From: Deltaproteobacteria bacterium
GTDB lineage: Bacteria > Myxococcota_A > UBA796 > SXON01
DNA length: 42,755 nucleotides
Reading direction: 5' to 3'
NCBI GenBank assembly: GCA_947486185.1
Contig: CANKTH010000033.1
Location: 1 to 42,755, forward strand
This document shows positions 34,024 to 40,678 of this stretch, one piece after another. How positions within the stretch are numbered: the first letter of the stretch is position 1; each line of letters begins with the position of its first letter. Under the pieces are notes generated by a model. That model was not told the origin of the DNA and did no database searches. It saw nothing but the letters and a program-made list of their open reading frames with translations. A program made the position numbers and the translations under genes.

Positions 34024-35462
34024 CAGCCACCCCCGAAGACGTCGACGTCCACGAACCGGCACGCTGGCGAGGCGTGCCCCACCCGAATGAGCTGGTTGGG
34101 TTCACCTTTTCCACAGTAGGGAGTGCCGTGGACCTCCCAGGTGCTCCGATCGCCGACGCCGGCGAGGCTGCGCCAGAAATCTGGCGATCGCCCTCGGTAG
34201 TTCGGGTTCTTCACCACCGAAGTCAGCTGGCCGTTCTCAATGAGCTGGCCCCACTCGCAGCCGAACTGGAATTTGTCGCGACGATCATCGATCGACCACG
34301 AACGGTTGGTGCGCATGAACACCCCGCGCTCGACGGCGCCGATCATCTGGGTCAGGCTCACGGACCCCGGCTCCAGATTGAGGTTGGCCATACGGTCGAT
34401 CGGCGGACGGTTCCAAGAAGAAGCACGGGTATTTGCGACGCCGGGCAGCCCCGAGCGCGCCTGACTCAGCGCACCACCAAGCGGGGCCTGGAGTACACCG
34501 TCCCGGATCAGCCAGGCCTTCTCCGCGGTCGTGCCTTGATCATCCCAGCGGTAACTGGCAAACTCGCCGGGCACCCCCGGATCGAAGGTGATGTTGAGCA
34601 GCTCACTGCCGTATCGGTAGTTGCCGAACATCCCGCGGGTCACGAAGGAGGTTCCTGCATAGTTTCTCTCGTCACCGAGGATACGGTCGAGCTCGAGCGG
34701 ATGGCCGATGGACTCGTGGATCTGGAGCATCATCTGGTCAGGCGCGAGGATCAGGTCGCACCGAGCGCTGGGGCAGTCAGGCGCCTCGATCAGCGCGACG
34801 GCGTCCGCCACCAGCCACTCGGCGGCGTTGCTGAAGCCAATCTCGTCGAGCACCTCCACGCCGCCCTGCCGCGATGGGCCGCGACCGAAGCTCCGTGCCT
34901 GCGACTCCGTCCCGTTGCTCACCACCGTCGTGGCGTCAGGAGAGATCATGGAAAAGTGCTGGTAGGCCGTGCTTTCCGGCGTGATATAGGCGACCTCCGT
35001 GTCCACCTGCATCAGCGTGGCGCTCCAGTCCACGAAGCTGAGGCCCGCCGGGGCCGCCGGATGCAGCCGGCTCGAAAGGTCACGAAGGAGGCCAATCCGG
35101 TCCGCGAGCGCCAGCTCATGCCAGGGGCGCTGCACCGGCGACTCCCACGTGCCGTCGGGTCGGGCCGGGTTCAGGCCGCGGCTGTCGAAGATAAACCTTG
35201 ACCCCATGGACTCAGCCCAAGCGTGGGCGGTGTGAAGGGCGGCGCGAAGCCCCGCATCCGAGAGATCGGCGGTCGCGGCGTAGCCGACCCCACCGCCGGC
35301 GTGCACGGTGACCATCACGCCGACGTCCACGCTGTCACGCGGCGGCAAGAGCACATCGCGCCGGACCGTCAGCGTCTGGCTGCGCTCGCGGACCCATCGT
35401 AAGGAGGCGAAGTCGCACGCAGGCACAAGCGCACGGAAACGGGACGGAAGATCAGCGTACAA
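34023..35462 (-). CDS. tldD: TldD-family zinc metalloprotease subunit
   Basis: 479 residues. The catalytic HExxxH is visible as HESIGH (His249, Glu250, His254), followed by PLELDRILGDERNYAGTSF, which is typical of TldD. The C-terminal part carries YCGKGEPNQLIRVGH. The start is TTG (GAGG 7-10 bases before), a weak initiation codon. TldD/TldE in E. coli finishes microcin B17 and degrades CcdA; in other bacteria the pair processes modified peptides. No precursor peptide gene is visible in the small gaps nearby. Confidence 0.92.
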   Translation of the reverse strand: MYADLPSRFRALVPACDFASLRWVRERSQTLTVRRDVLLPPRDSVDVGVMVTVHAGGGVGYAATADLSDAGLRAALHTAHAWAESMGSRFIFDSRGLNPARPDGTWESPVQRPWHELALADRIGLLRDLSSRLHPAAPAGLSFVDWSATLMQVDTEVAYITPESTAYQHFSMISPDATTVVSNGTESQARSFGRGPSRQGGVEVLDEIGFSNAAEWLVADAVALIEAPDCPSARCDLILAPDQMMLQIHESIGHPLELDRILGDERNYAGTSFVTRGMFGNYRYGSELLNITFDPGVPGEFASYRWDDQGTTAEKAWLIRDGVLQAPLGGALSQARSGLPGVANTRASSWNRPPIDRMANLNLEPGSVSLTQMIGAVERGVFMRTNRSWSIDDRRDKFQFGCEWGQLIENGQLTSVVKNPNYRGRSPDFWRSLAGVGDRSTWEVHGTPYCGKGEPNQLIRVGHASPACRFVDVDVFGGG

Positions 35463-35486
35463 ACCAGACCCTCACGAGTGGCGGGT

Positions 35487-36533
35487 TCAGGGAGAGGAGG
35501 GGGCCTCCGCGGCCGGCGACGTCAACCACGGACGCTCACCCCGCTCGCGAGCGGCCAGCCGCTCAAAAAAGACGTGCACCTCCTCGACCGCCTGGTCGAG
35601 CGTATCTGAGTGCAGCATCGCGTAACGAAGGTCGCTCCCGTGGGGGACCCCGTGGGTGAAGTGATTGGCCACCTTCTTGACGCGCCCGAGCGCGCCCTGC
35701 TCGGTGCGGAAGGTGGAGCGGACCGAGTCGATGTAGGCCAGCAACACCCGCTTCTTCTCTGCGGCGTCCACCACGGTCTGAGGCTCGCCACGTAGATCCT
35801 GGCTGATCTGGAGGCACACCCACGGGTTCTTGATCGCACCACGCCCGATCATCACCCCATCACAGCCGGTGTCCGCGAACATCCGGCGCGCGCTCTCGGC
35901 GTCAACGATGTCCCCATTTCCGATAACTGGTATAGAAAGCTTACTCTTGGCGGCGGCGATCTGGTCGACCGCGCGGGTCCCCCCGTAGAGGTCGGTCCGG
36001 GTGCGCCAGTGAATCGTGACCGCTTGTGCTCCTTCTTCCTGACACATCCAGGCGATGTGCTCCGCGTTGCGGTGTTCGGCGTCAAAACCGCTGCGCATCT
36101 TGACCGTGAGCGGAATGCGGATCGCGGCCCGTACTGCGGACACGATCTGCCGGGCGAGGGCTTCGTCCTTCATCAGCGCCGAACCACCCGAGTGCGCACA
36201 GACCTTTTTGGACGGACACCCCATGTTGATGTCACAGATGTCGGCGCCCGAGTCCTCGATGATCCGCGCCGCCTCGCTCATGGAGTACGGGTCACGGCCG
36301 TAGATCTGGATCGCGACCGGGTGTTCATCCGGGTCGAACTTGGCCATCTCTTCGATCTTCGCCGAGCCGCGACGCAGCCCTTCCGAGGCGATGAACTCGG
36401 TCACGGTCAGACCGACTCCACCAATCTGTCGGATCAACCGACGAAATGTGAGATCGGTCACCCCCTCCATCGGCGCAAGCACGACGTTCGGGGAGATGGG
36501 GATCGGACCGACCGAGTACGAACGCGGGAGCAC
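35487..36533 (-). CDS. dusB: tRNA-dihydrouridine synthase (DusB-like)
   Basis: 348 residues. FMN-dependent reduction of uridine in tRNA. Motifs: LAPMEGVTDLTFRRL, EFIASEGL, IQIYGRDPYSM, DINMGCPSKKV with the conserved Cys106, TVKMRSGFD, AVTIHWRTR, IPVIGNGDI and GVMIGRGAIKNPWV. Start is GTG. An extra cysteine follows closely (KKVC). It lies 24 bases before tldD on the same strand and 91 bases after the AgmX-like gene, with a hairpin between. There is no fis gene, unlike in E. coli. Confidence 0.94.
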   Translation of the reverse strand: MLPRSYSVGPIPISPNVVLAPMEGVTDLTFRRLIRQIGGVGLTVTEFIASEGLRRGSAKIEEMAKFDPDEHPVAIQIYGRDPYSMSEAARIIEDSGADICDINMGCPSKKVCAHSGGSALMKDEALARQIVSAVRAAIRIPLTVKMRSGFDAEHRNAEHIAWMCQEEGAQAVTIHWRTRTDLYGGTRAVDQIAAAKSKLSIPVIGNGDIVDAESARRMFADTGCDGVMIGRGAIKNPWVCLQISQDLRGEPQTVVDAAEKKRVLLAYIDSVRSTFRTEQGALGRVKKVANHFTHGVPHGSDLRYAMLHSDTLDQAVEEVHVFFERLAARERGERPWLTSPAAEAPSSP

Positions 36534-36567
36534 GGGACCTCTGGCCCCGTGTGTGCCTTACGCCAGC

Positions 36568-36591
36568 GCCGGCGTCAAGCGCTTCGCCGGC
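36568..36591 (-). terminator. hairpin between the AgmX-like gene and dusB
   Basis: GCCGGCG at 36568-36574 pairs with CGCCGGC at 36585-36591; the 10-base loop itself contains the palindrome AAGCGCTT. It lies after the stop of the AgmX-like gene. There is no T-tract. Confidence 0.32.
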
Positions 36592-36624
36592 CGGCGCCCC
36601 TTCCTTTCTTCGCTCACCTCCGGC

Positions 36625-37533
36625 TCACCGTCCCGAGACGATGAAGGTATAGGACTCGACCTCACCGTCGACGGTCGAAGGGAAGCGTAAGCGGCCGAGG
36701 CTCTGCGCCATACAGCCGTCCAACTGATCGTCGCCCGAGCTGTCGCGAACGTCGATGTCCCCGACGCGGCCGGCACGGATCACGAAGCCGAAGCTGACCC
36801 GCCCCGACAGCGTGGGGTTCAGGTGAAGCGCGCGTTCAACGCAGGTCTCCAACGCGCGCCGCTGTCCCGCGACCGCGGACTGGATCCCGTCGACCAGGTT
36901 CGCCGGCGTCTCGGGGGCCTGGGGCTGCAGCACAGGTTTTGGCAGTGGCACCTTGGCGTCGCCCGTCTCGGCGGTACCGCCTCCGACGTGTTGAAGATCC
37001 ACCGGGGCATCGCCGATGAAGCGCGGGACCGTGCCGGCCACGTAGGCCGGGGCGATCCCGCCCACCTCCTCCGGCACGGGGGTCGCCCCCGCCAACTCCA
37101 CCAGGACATCGCCCGCAGATCCAAGACGTTCAATGCCCCGCGCTGCCTCGTCGATCGCCGCGAACCTCGCTGCGAGCTGCTCCTCAGGGGCGACGTCAGG
37201 CGCAGGAGCCGCCCGTGCCGGCTCCGGACGCGGCACGGGAGACGGCGGAACTATAGGATCCTCCGAGATTTCATCGATGGTGAAGGCGACGGGGCGGGGC
37301 AGATCCACCCGAGGAAGGTCCTTCAGCAGGCGTTGCACCGCCGCGTCGTCCACCGGCTCGGGTGGCAGGACGACGGTGTGGACGACCAGGATGAACGCCG
37401 CGGCGGCGAGCGAGTTGACCAACAACAACCCGAGGAAGAGTGGGTCGTCTTCCGTGAACGCTGTCCTGCCGATCGGGACGGCACTCGCGACGGGGGCGGG
37501 TTCGGGGAGGATTCGACGGGCGGGCAGGGCCAT
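36625..37533 (-). CDS. AgmX/PglI-type (TonB-like) single-span protein
   Basis: 302 residues from the ATG at 37533 (GGAG upstream). One membrane span near residues 33-55 (LGLLLVNSLAAAAFILVVHTVVL), then a Pro/Ala-rich periplasmic stretch, then a C-terminal AgmX/PglI domain: VERALHLNPTLSGRVSFGFVIRAGRVGDI and FPSTVDGEVESYTFIVSG in pieces, with the usual conserved cysteines (ETCVERA and DGCMAQS). This domain is common in myxobacterial TonB-like and gliding proteins. No ExbB/ExbD genes are next to it. The 172-base upstream gap carries phased repeats. Confidence 0.82.
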   Translation of the reverse strand: MALPARRILPEPAPVASAVPIGRTAFTEDDPLFLGLLLVNSLAAAAFILVVHTVVLPPEPVDDAAVQRLLKDLPRVDLPRPVAFTIDEISEDPIVPPSPVPRPEPARAAPAPDVAPEEQLAARFAAIDEAARGIERLGSAGDVLVELAGATPVPEEVGGIAPAYVAGTVPRFIGDAPVDLQHVGGGTAETGDAKVPLPKPVLQPQAPETPANLVDGIQSAVAGQRRALETCVERALHLNPTLSGRVSFGFVIRAGRVGDIDVRDSSGDDQLDGCMAQSLGRLRFPSTVDGEVESYTFIVSGR

Positions 37534-37621
37534 GAGAGCTCCGGGATGAGACCTGTGTAGTCGCGCCCAGTTGCTCGATTGCCAATACGATGTCGGCCCA
37601 CTGCAAACGATTGATGGAGGG

Positions 37622-37701
37622 CGTGTCAAACAGGCCTGACAGGCGTCAAGGCTCGTTCACAGCCGTCAATCTTACAGCACAGACGTCAAGAGGACGCAAA
37701 T
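37622..37701 (-). repeat. four phased 20-bp direct repeats upstream of the AgmX-like gene
   Basis: Read on the coding strand, TTGACGTCTGTG, TTGACGGCTGTG, TTGACGCCTGTC and a last weaker copy starting TTGACACGCC recur at exactly 20-base steps (TTGAC ends at plus positions 37689, 37669, 37649 and 37629). The spacing equals about two turns of DNA, so a protein could bind all copies on one face. The array lies 90-170 bases upstream of the AgmX-like start, and just beyond the end of the sulfur operon. Confidence 0.65.
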
Positions 37702-37705
37702 CCAA

Positions 37706-38167
37706 TCATGTAGGCGACTGTTGCTTTGCCGCCTCTCGGGCCACTGCCGCGCGGTCGAACAGCTGGAAGAGCACCATCCCCGCGAGCATCGACGCCAGGA
37801 AGATCAGCGGCTCACGACCTCCGCTGGTCGCCGACACGACCGCTGGTCCCGGGCAATAACCCGCGAGCCCCCACCCCAACCCGAACATCACCGCCCCGAC
37901 GATCAGACGAGGGTCAAAATCCTGGCGGGTGGGCAGCAAGAACCGACCCCCCAGCCACGGCTCCGTGAGTCCGGGCAGCAGACGATAGGCCAAGGTGTGC
38001 ACGCCGATGGCCCCGACCATCACGAAGCCGAGGGAGGGATCCCAATCGCCGCTGACGTCCAGGAAGTTGACCACCTTGCTGTTCTGGGTCATTCCCGCGA
38101 CGGCGAGGCCCACCGCGAAGATCAGGCCCGCGAGCACGGGTAGCAACAGAGAGAGCAGGTTCTTCAT
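37706..38167 (-). CDS. YeeE/YedE-type sulfur transporter, half protein (DUF6691-like)
   Basis: 153 residues with about four membrane spans. The motif [22 protein letters not shown] contains the conserved cysteine of YeeE/YedE thiosulfate-uptake proteins (TsuA family). The full-length transporter is split here into two genes, this one and the 38164-38598 gene, as in the Pmp-type split systems. The start overlaps the partner's stop (ATGA), so the halves are made together. Confidence 0.88.
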   Translation of the reverse strand: MKNLLSLLLPVLAGLIFAVGLAVAGMTQNSKVVNFLDVSGDWDPSLGFVMVGAIGVHTLAYRLLPGLTEPWLGGRFLLPTRQDFDPRLIVGAVMFGLGWGLAGYCPGPAVVSATSGGREPLIFLASMLAGMVLFQLFDRAAVAREAAKQQSPT

Positions 38168-38598
38168 AGAGCACCACCAAAAAGATGATGGACCGCGGCG
38201 GCGGAGAGCCCCCCGGTGAACATGAAGGTCATGACCGCAACCAGCGACCGGCGGGAGAAGCGCGACAGGCCGCAGACGCCATGCCCGCTCGTGCAGCCGT
38301 TGCCGAGCCGCGTCCCGAAGCCAACCAACAGGCCGGCGGCGACGATCGCCAGGGGCGAACGCTCCAACCCAAAGCTTATCGCATCCGGTTGAGCGGCCAT
38401 GATCAGCCCGCCACCTGCGAGGAGTCCGGCGAGAAACGCCCCCCGCCAGCCGAGCTCGCCCGGCGCAGGCGCGAGCAGCCCGCCCAGCACTCCGCTGATA
38501 CCCGCCACCCGCCCCTGCCCGAGGAGCATCAGCGACGCGCTGAGACCGATGAGGAGCCCGCCAACGGTCGCGGACAACGGAGAGAACTCAGGGGACAT
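38164..38598 (-). CDS. YeeE/YedE-type sulfur transporter, half protein
   Basis: 144 residues with about four spans. The signature [26 protein letters not shown], in pieces, has the paired cysteines thought to pass sulfur species in YeeE proteins. It overlaps the TauE gene by 11 bases. With its partner it probably imports thiosulfate or another sulfane-sulfur compound across the inner membrane. Confidence 0.9.
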   Translation of the reverse strand: MSPEFSPLSATVGGLLIGLSASLMLLGQGRVAGISGVLGGLLAPAPGELGWRGAFLAGLLAGGGLIMAAQPDAISFGLERSPLAIVAAGLLVGFGTRLGNGCTSGHGVCGLSRFSRRSLVAVMTFMFTGGLSAAAVHHLFGGAL

Positions 38599-39379
38599 GG
38601 GTCACCTCGGGGGTTGGTGCAGCACTGCTCGCAACGACGGACGGCCGGAGCTGCTGGTAGAACACAAATGCCGACATCACCAGCACAAAGGCTGCAAAAC
38701 CGCGACGGAGCGTATCGGGGGCCACGAGCCTGGTCAACTGGCCGCCGATCAGCGAGCCGACCACCGCGGCGGCGGTCACCATCGCAGCGAGCCGCCAGTC
38801 GATGGACACCGAGGCAGCGTGGCCCGAGAAGCCCGCAAAGGACTTCATCGCGATGACGAGCAAGGAGGTGCCGATCGCGTGCGGCATCGGCAGTCCGCCC
38901 AGGAGAGTGAGCGCGGGCACTACCAGGAAGCCGCCGCCCGCGCCGACGAGACCGGTGACGATCCCGATCACTACCCCTTCAACCACCACCTTCCAGGCGG
39001 GGGCGACCACCTGGGCGCCGCCGTCGCGTCGCCCGCGGAACATCGCCACCGAGGTGGCGAGCATCATTCCGGCGAACAATATCATCAGGGTCTCGGCTGG
39101 GATCAGCGCGGCGAGGCGCCCGCCCAACCACGCGCCGACCATCCCCGCCGCCCCGAAGAGCAGGCCCACGCGCCAGATCACATTACCCGAGCGGGCGTGG
39201 CCGATCATGCCCGCGAGGCTGGTCACACCCACGACCAGCAAGGAGGTCGCGATCGCGGCCCGCGTCTCCACCCCCAAGGCGTAGATCAGGATGGGGGTGG
39301 TGAGGATGGATCCCCCGCCCCCGAGGAGGCCGAGTGAAACGCCGATCAGGAGCGAGAGAAACAGGGCAAGGGGGTACAC
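38588..39379 (-). CDS. TauE/SafE-family sulfite/organosulfonate exporter
   Basis: 263 residues, about eight spans, with the duplicated TauE layout: [19 protein letters not shown] in the first half and [18 protein letters not shown] in the second. Start is GTG, 3 bases after the rhodanese stop. In this setting it may export sulfite produced from sulfane sulfur, or act as an anion permease. Confidence 0.9.
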   Translation of the reverse strand: MYPLALFLSLLIGVSLGLLGGGGSILTTPILIYALGVETRAAIATSLLVVGVTSLAGMIGHARSGNVIWRVGLLFGAAGMVGAWLGGRLAALIPAETLMILFAGMMLATSVAMFRGRRDGGAQVVAPAWKVVVEGVVIGIVTGLVGAGGGFLVVPALTLLGGLPMPHAIGTSLLVIAMKSFAGFSGHAASVSIDWRLAAMVTAAAVVGSLIGGQLTRLVAPDTLRRGFAAFVLVMSAFVFYQQLRPSVVASSAAPTPEVTHVP

Positions 39380-39382
39380 CGC

Positions 39383-39748
39383 TTAGCCCACCGGGCCGGT
39401 GACCACCGGATAACCAAGCTCGTTCCATAACAACATGCCACCGGTCAGGTTGTACACCCGGGTGAAGCCCATTCCGGCGAGGGCCGTGGCGGCGCGCCCG
39501 GAGCGCCCTCCGGAGCGACAGATGACCAAGAGCGGCGCCTCCCGGCTCCACGACCGGGCGGCGCCGTCGACTCCGCCAAGGGGAACAAGCTCAGCTCCGC
39601 TCACCCGGCCGAGGGCGCCGACAAATTCATCGGGTTCACGTACGTCGATGAGCCGCAGCTCCCCGAGACGGTCCTTGACGTCCAAAGGCGAAACCTGCTG
39701 GAAACCTGAGGGGTGCGGCGTTGCGCCGGGAAACAGAGAAGCGGACAT
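39383..39748 (-). CDS. rhodanese-domain sulfurtransferase
   Basis: 121 residues: a single rhodanese domain with the active-site loop CRSGGRSG (Cys77) and LIDVREPDEFVGALG. I chose the ATG at 39748, as GGGAG lies 5 bases upstream; an in-frame TTG at 39760 is less likely. It moves sulfane sulfur between carriers such as thiosulfate, glutathione persulfide and cyanide. It is the first gene of the four-gene sulfur operon, behind a sigma-54-type promoter. Confidence 0.92.
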   Translation of the reverse strand: MSASLFPGATPHPSGFQQVSPLDVKDRLGELRLIDVREPDEFVGALGRVSGAELVPLGGVDGAARSWSREAPLLVICRSGGRSGRAATALAGMGFTRVYNLTGGMLLWNELGYPVVTGPVG

Positions 39749-39842
39749 ATGGACTCCCAAACGCCGGGAAGGCGTGTAGTTGGATTCGGGCTGTACCTGG
39801 ATTTGGGCGGCACCTGAAGGCCCGCCGATACGAAGGGCACTT

Positions 39843-39859
39843 TCGCAAACGCCGTGCCG
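39843..39859 (-). promoter_or_regulatory. sigma-54 -24/-12 promoter of the rhodanese operon
   Basis: The coding strand reads CGGCACGGCGTTTGCGA. This fits TGGCACG-N4-TTGC with one mismatch in the core, and the essential GG (39858-39857) and GC (39846-39845) are exactly 10 bases apart. The transcript would start near 39834, about 85 bases before the ATG. Confidence 0.6.
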
Positions 39860-39971
39860 CGCGACCCGACCGGACTTCGACGGAGAAAGCGCAACGAATA
39901 CAGTACGTTAGTGCCAGGCGAGGCTGCCCCGCGCGGAACCGGCGAACCGGGGACGTTTCAGGTCTCGGCAA

Positions 39972-39984
39972 CGTGTGAAACACG
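39972..39984. promoter_or_regulatory. palindrome, possible shared enhancer site
   Basis: CGTGT-GAA-ACACG is a perfect 5-bp inverted repeat. It is about 100 bases upstream of the predicted start for the stress-protein gene and about 145 upstream of that for the rhodanese operon. This is the usual distance range for sigma-54 activator sites. Confidence 0.38.
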
Positions 39985-40051
39985 GACCCGCTCTCGCGTG
40001 ACCCGCCGAGGGGATACCCTGGCTTTCTGGGGGCGCGCGCCACTCGGACCT

Positions 40052-40069
40052 CCGGCACAGGAGTTGCTT
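40052..40069 (+). promoter_or_regulatory. sigma-54 -24/-12 promoter of the universal stress protein gene
   Basis: CCGGCACAGGAGTTGCTT has GG at 40054-40055 and GC at 40066-40067, exactly 10 bases apart, within GGCAC-N5-TTGCT. The transcript would start near 40079, about 32 bases before the ATG, which has AGGAG upstream. Confidence 0.58.
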
Positions 40070-40110
40070 CACCGCCAAGGGACCTTCTTTCGCTGACGTA
40101 CAGGAGTAAG

Positions 40111-40626
40111 ATGGAAAGCTCTCCCTCACCCGCCCGCGGGTACAGTTCCTTGCTGGTCCCGGTGGATTTTGCAGGTTGTGCCTTTGAAGTGGTGCTCCAC
40201 GCGCGCCGGCTCGCGGCCGCGTTTCACGCTGAAGTGAACCTCGCCTACGTGATCTCGCTGCCCGTCGGCACCCATCCGGACGATCCCCGTGGGGAAAGCA
40301 CGGTCGGCGCGGTGTTGATGGCCGAAGCACACGCGGAGCTCACGGGGCTGGCGCGCCAGTTCGAGGCCCCCGAGCGGGTTCGGCTGGTGATCCGGTTCGG
40401 CGCGGTGCTGCCGACCCTGCTGGAGCTGATCCGCGAGACCCGCGCTGATCTGGTGATCATGGGCACCCACGGCCGATCGGGGCTCAGGCGACTTGTGCTC
40501 GGCAGCGTCGCCGAGCAAGTGATCCGCGCCGGTCTCGCGCCTGTGTTGACGGTCCACGCCCCCGCGGGCACGGCCGATGCGCACGGGGCCACCTGGGACG
40601 CGGTGGCCGCCGACCGCGATGGCTGA
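40111..40626 (+). CDS. universal stress protein (UspA family)
   Basis: 171 residues. [22 protein letters not shown] opens the Rossmann-like fold, and the ATP-binding motif is [20 protein letters not shown] in the G-2x-G-9x-G-S pattern, so it should belong to the nucleotide-binding USP class. AGGAG is 5 bases before the ATG. It is divergent from the sulfur operon and probably shares an activator with it. USPs often rise under starvation, redox stress or low oxygen. Confidence 0.92.
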   Translation: MESSPSPARGYSSLLVPVDFAGCAFEVVLHARRLAAAFHAEVNLAYVISLPVGTHPDDPRGESTVGAVLMAEAHAELTGLARQFEAPERVRLVIRFGAVLPTLLELIRETRADLVIMGTHGRSGLRRLVLGSVAEQVIRAGLAPVLTVHAPAGTADAHGATWDAVAADRDG

Positions 40627-40678
40627 GCTGTCCACGAGCTACGGGCGGCGGTGAGGGGCAGGCACTAAGAGGGCGGCG

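Larger units (their letters stand above)
39749..40110. other. 362-base divergent regulatory region
   Basis: No convincing gene lies in this stretch; the frames that are open lack start signals and family resemblance. It separates the sulfur operon from the universal stress protein gene. It holds two outward-facing -24/-12 motifs (39843-39859 and 40052-40069) and a palindrome between them (39972-39984). Confidence 0.6.

Noticed and set aside
34023..36533. A RiPP cluster around tldD/tldE
   Set aside because: No precursor-sized ORF or modifying enzyme lies in the small gaps, and dusB is a housekeeping neighbour.
37534..37705. Phased TTGACG repeats as a CRISPR array
   Set aside because: The unit is only 20 bases including the variable part, there are four copies at most, and no cas genes are present.
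39901..39916. A TGGCAC on the minus strand (around 39911-39916) as a further sigma-54 element
   Set aside because: There is no TTGC at the required spacing; GG is not followed by GC after 10 bases.
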